Origin: Streptomyces sp. TS71-3
Lineage (GTDB): Bacteria; Actinomycetota; Actinomycetes; Streptomycetales; Streptomycetaceae
Direction: 5' to 3'
DNA: 64,000 nt
Assembly (NCBI RefSeq): GCF_018327685.1
Contig: NZ_BNEL01000001.1
Coordinates: forward strand, 3,968,001 to 4,032,000
Shown here: positions 62,415 through 64,000 of the stretch, piece after piece
Position numbering within the stretch: the first letter of the stretch is position 1
How the letters are laid out: each line of letters starts with the position of its first letter
Notes under the pieces: generated by a model
Told to the model about the DNA's origin: nothing
The model's database searches: none
What the model saw: only the letters and a program-made list of their open reading frames with translations
Position numbers and translations under genes: made by a program

Positions 62415-63863
62415 TCACGAGGCCGAGAACGCCTCGGGGTGCACCTGGTCGCGCACGGCCGTGTACTGCTGCCGGACCGCCTGGCCCACCGGCAGTTCCT
62501 CGCCCGGCTCGAAGACCTCCATCGACGGGGCCGGCCACTGCGGCGGGGAGTTCGGCGTCAGGCTGCCGTTCGAGGCGCCGAGCGCCCATGCGGCCTGCCG
62601 GGCCGCCCCGATGGCCGCGTAGTCGGCGGGCTGCGGCACCACGATGGGGGCGCCGAGCAGCGGCGGCGCGGCGGCCTGCACGGCGGGCAGGTCGGCAGAC
62701 GCGCCCAGCAGGAAGACCCTGCGCACCGTCACGCCCCGGCCGCGCAGCACGTCCAGCGCGTCCGCCAGGCCGCACAGCATGCCCTCGAAGGCGGCGCGCG
62801 CCAGGTGCTCCGGTTTCATCGACTCGCGTCTCAGCCCGGTGAGGGTGCCCGCGGCGTGCGGCAGGTGCGGGGTGCGCTCGCCCTCCAGATAGGGGAGCAG
62901 CACGAGGCCGTGGGAGCCGGGCGTCGACTTCATCGCCAGCGCCGAGAGCCCTTCCAGGTCGACGCCGAGCAGTTCGGCGGCGCCGCGCAGGGTGCGCACG
63001 GCGTTGAGGGTGTGCACGACGGGCAGGTGCATGCCCGTCGCGTCGGCCAGGCTGGTGATCATGCCGCGGGAGTCGATCAGAGCCTCGTGGTGCACCGCCA
63101 TCACGGAACCCGAGGCGCCCAGGGAGACCACGGCGTCCCCGAGCCCGATGCCGAGGCCCAGCGCCGCGGCCATCGTCTCGCCCGTGCCCGCGGAGATCAG
63201 CAGCCCCTCGGGGGTGGTGCCGGCCGCCTCCGCCGGGCCCAGCACATCGGGGAGTGCCACCTGGTGCCCGAGGGCCAGCTCCACCAGATCGGGGCGGTAC
63301 GCGCCGGTCGCCGCCGACCAGTAGCCCGTGCTGGACGCCGCGCCCCGGTCCGTGGTGCGCTGCGCCGGGCGGCCCAGGAGCTGCCACACCAGCCAGTCGT
63401 GGGCGCCCATCACGGAGGCGGTGCGCTGGGCGGAGTCCGGCTCCGCACGCGCCAGCCAGCGCAGCTTGGTCACCGGCTGCGCCGCCTGCGGCACGCACCC
63501 GACGGCCTTGGCCCACGCCTCCCGGCCGCCGAGCCGGTCGACCAGGTCCGCGGCGGCCGACTGGGCCCGCTTGTCGCCGCCGACCAGCGCGGGGCGGACC
63601 GAGGAGCCCTGCCCGTCGAGGGGTACGAGCGCGTGCTGCTGCGCGCAGACGCCGATGGCCCGCACCCCTTCCAGCAGCCCGCCGCCCGCGGCGTCGCCGA
63701 GGGACAGCAGCCAGGCCTGCGGGTCGATGTCAGAGGGCTTGCCGTCGCCGCTCTCCGTCGGATGCGGCGCGAAGCCCTGCCGCAGCACGGCCCCGGTGTC
63801 CGTGTCGCAGACGACGATGCGGGTGAATTCCTGTGAACTGTCCAGCCCGGCGACTATCCCCAT
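62415..63863 (-). CDS. FGGY-family carbohydrate kinase (xylulokinase-like)
   Basis: This 482-residue two-domain sugar kinase starts MGIVAGLDSSQEFTRIVVCDTDTG with the phosphate-1 motif. It has CAQQHALVPLDGQG (the QMHG-like block of xylulokinases), GAHDWLVWQLLGRP, LISAGTGETMAAALGLGIG with GASGSVMAV, and the C-terminal FLLGASADLPAVQ / GAARQAAWA adenosine motif. D-xylulose is the most likely substrate, but other pentuloses are possible. No isomerase or transporter adjoins it. The ATG at 63863 starts the domain exactly. Confidence 0.88.
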   Translation of the reverse strand: MGIVAGLDSSQEFTRIVVCDTDTGAVLRQGFAPHPTESGDGKPSDIDPQAWLLSLGDAAGGGLLEGVRAIGVCAQQHALVPLDGQGSSVRPALVGGDKRAQSAAADLVDRLGGREAWAKAVGCVPQAAQPVTKLRWLARAEPDSAQRTASVMGAHDWLVWQLLGRPAQRTTDRGAASSTGYWSAATGAYRPDLVELALGHQVALPDVLGPAEAAGTTPEGLLISAGTGETMAAALGLGIGLGDAVVSLGASGSVMAVHHEALIDSRGMITSLADATGMHLPVVHTLNAVRTLRGAAELLGVDLEGLSALAMKSTPGSHGLVLLPYLEGERTPHLPHAAGTLTGLRRESMKPEHLARAAFEGMLCGLADALDVLRGRGVTVRRVFLLGASADLPAVQAAAPPLLGAPIVVPQPADYAAIGAARQAAWALGASNGSLTPNSPPQWPAPSMEVFEPGEELPVGQAVRQQYTAVRDQVHPEAFSAS

Positions 63864-63941
63864 ACGCCGATTCTGCCGCACGGCGGGGAGCCGGCTTCGA
63901 GCGGGCCGGGGCCGGGGTCGGCGGGGTGGCTGCTTCACGTA

Positions 63942-63985
63942 GGCCGTGGCTTTTTGCGCAGTTCCCCGCGCCCCTGGGGTTGGGG
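63942..63985 (-). repeat. dispersed intergenic repeat, module A (reverse)
   Basis: GGCTTTTTGCGCAGTTCCCC followed by GCGCCCCTGGGG is the reverse of the module A core. The window ends soon after. Confidence 0.65.
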
Positions 63986-64000
63986 GGTTTCTGCCGGTTC

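Overview
The window is chromosomal DNA from a Streptomyces or very close actinomycete. The evidence is the very high GC content with GC-rich third codon positions, frequent GTG starts, and Streptomyces hallmarks: a chitinase behind paired DasR-type operators, Zur, HrdA, a whiJ-like XRE/DUF397/anti-sigma ATPase set, and rare TTA codons confined to one accessory gene. From memory the gene order matches the S. coelicolor stretch from recO/uppS/zur/glyS through dus/ppdK and nir/nas to dnaG/hrdA, but no alignment was run.

Layout. 0.6-8 kb: recO-uppS (separated by a duplicated ribosome-binding/start module), acetyl-CoA synthetase and an acetate transporter, zur, and glyS, with a Zur-type operator between zur and glyS but no zinc ABC genes beside it. 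8-16 kb: a GH18 chitinase, a 55-residue ORF with a CxxxxC tail coupled to a FrnE/DsbA-like oxidoreductase, an MmyB-type regulator divergent from an MFS pump, and an HxlR / second FrnE / azoreductase redox group. 16-25 kb: a transposase remnant, a second MFS pump, dus, a P450 and ppdK. 25-29 kb: a CHAT-protease/helical-repeat gene broken by one extra base.

29-34 kb: a nitrite-reductase operon (FAD oxidoreductase-nirB-nirD) preceded by a four-part GlnR-type operator. The nitrate reductase nasA (45.6-47.9 kb) has a similar array at the same distance from its start codon, and a siroheme chelatase (49.2 kb) completes the pathway nitrate to nitrite to ammonium with its cofactor. 34-43 kb is accessory: a DUF3152 metalloprotease-like protein, VOC and GNAT proteins, a bacterial NLR-like (NB-ARC/TPR) ATPase with four TTA codons, a whiJ-like set, a toxin/antitoxin-like pair with a frameshifted second gene, a secreted protein, and soxR facing a flavin reductase across a perfect inverted repeat. 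43-64 kb: a thermolysin-type secreted protease, cutA, nasA, a SanA-like protein, the chelatase, dgt, a ferredoxin-reductase-like enzyme, dnaG, hrdA, a frameshifted IS110 element, a heterodimeric ABC exporter and an FGGY sugar kinase.

Intergenic regions are unusually structured. There are minisatellites of 15, 18, 19 and 21 bp period, several near-perfect hairpin terminators, and two modules of a dispersed GC-rich repeat scattered through most large gaps. No tRNA, rRNA or CRISPR array was recognised. Three genes (CHAT, toxin-like, IS110 transposase) each carry a single-base frameshift; assembly error versus real decay cannot be decided from sequence alone.
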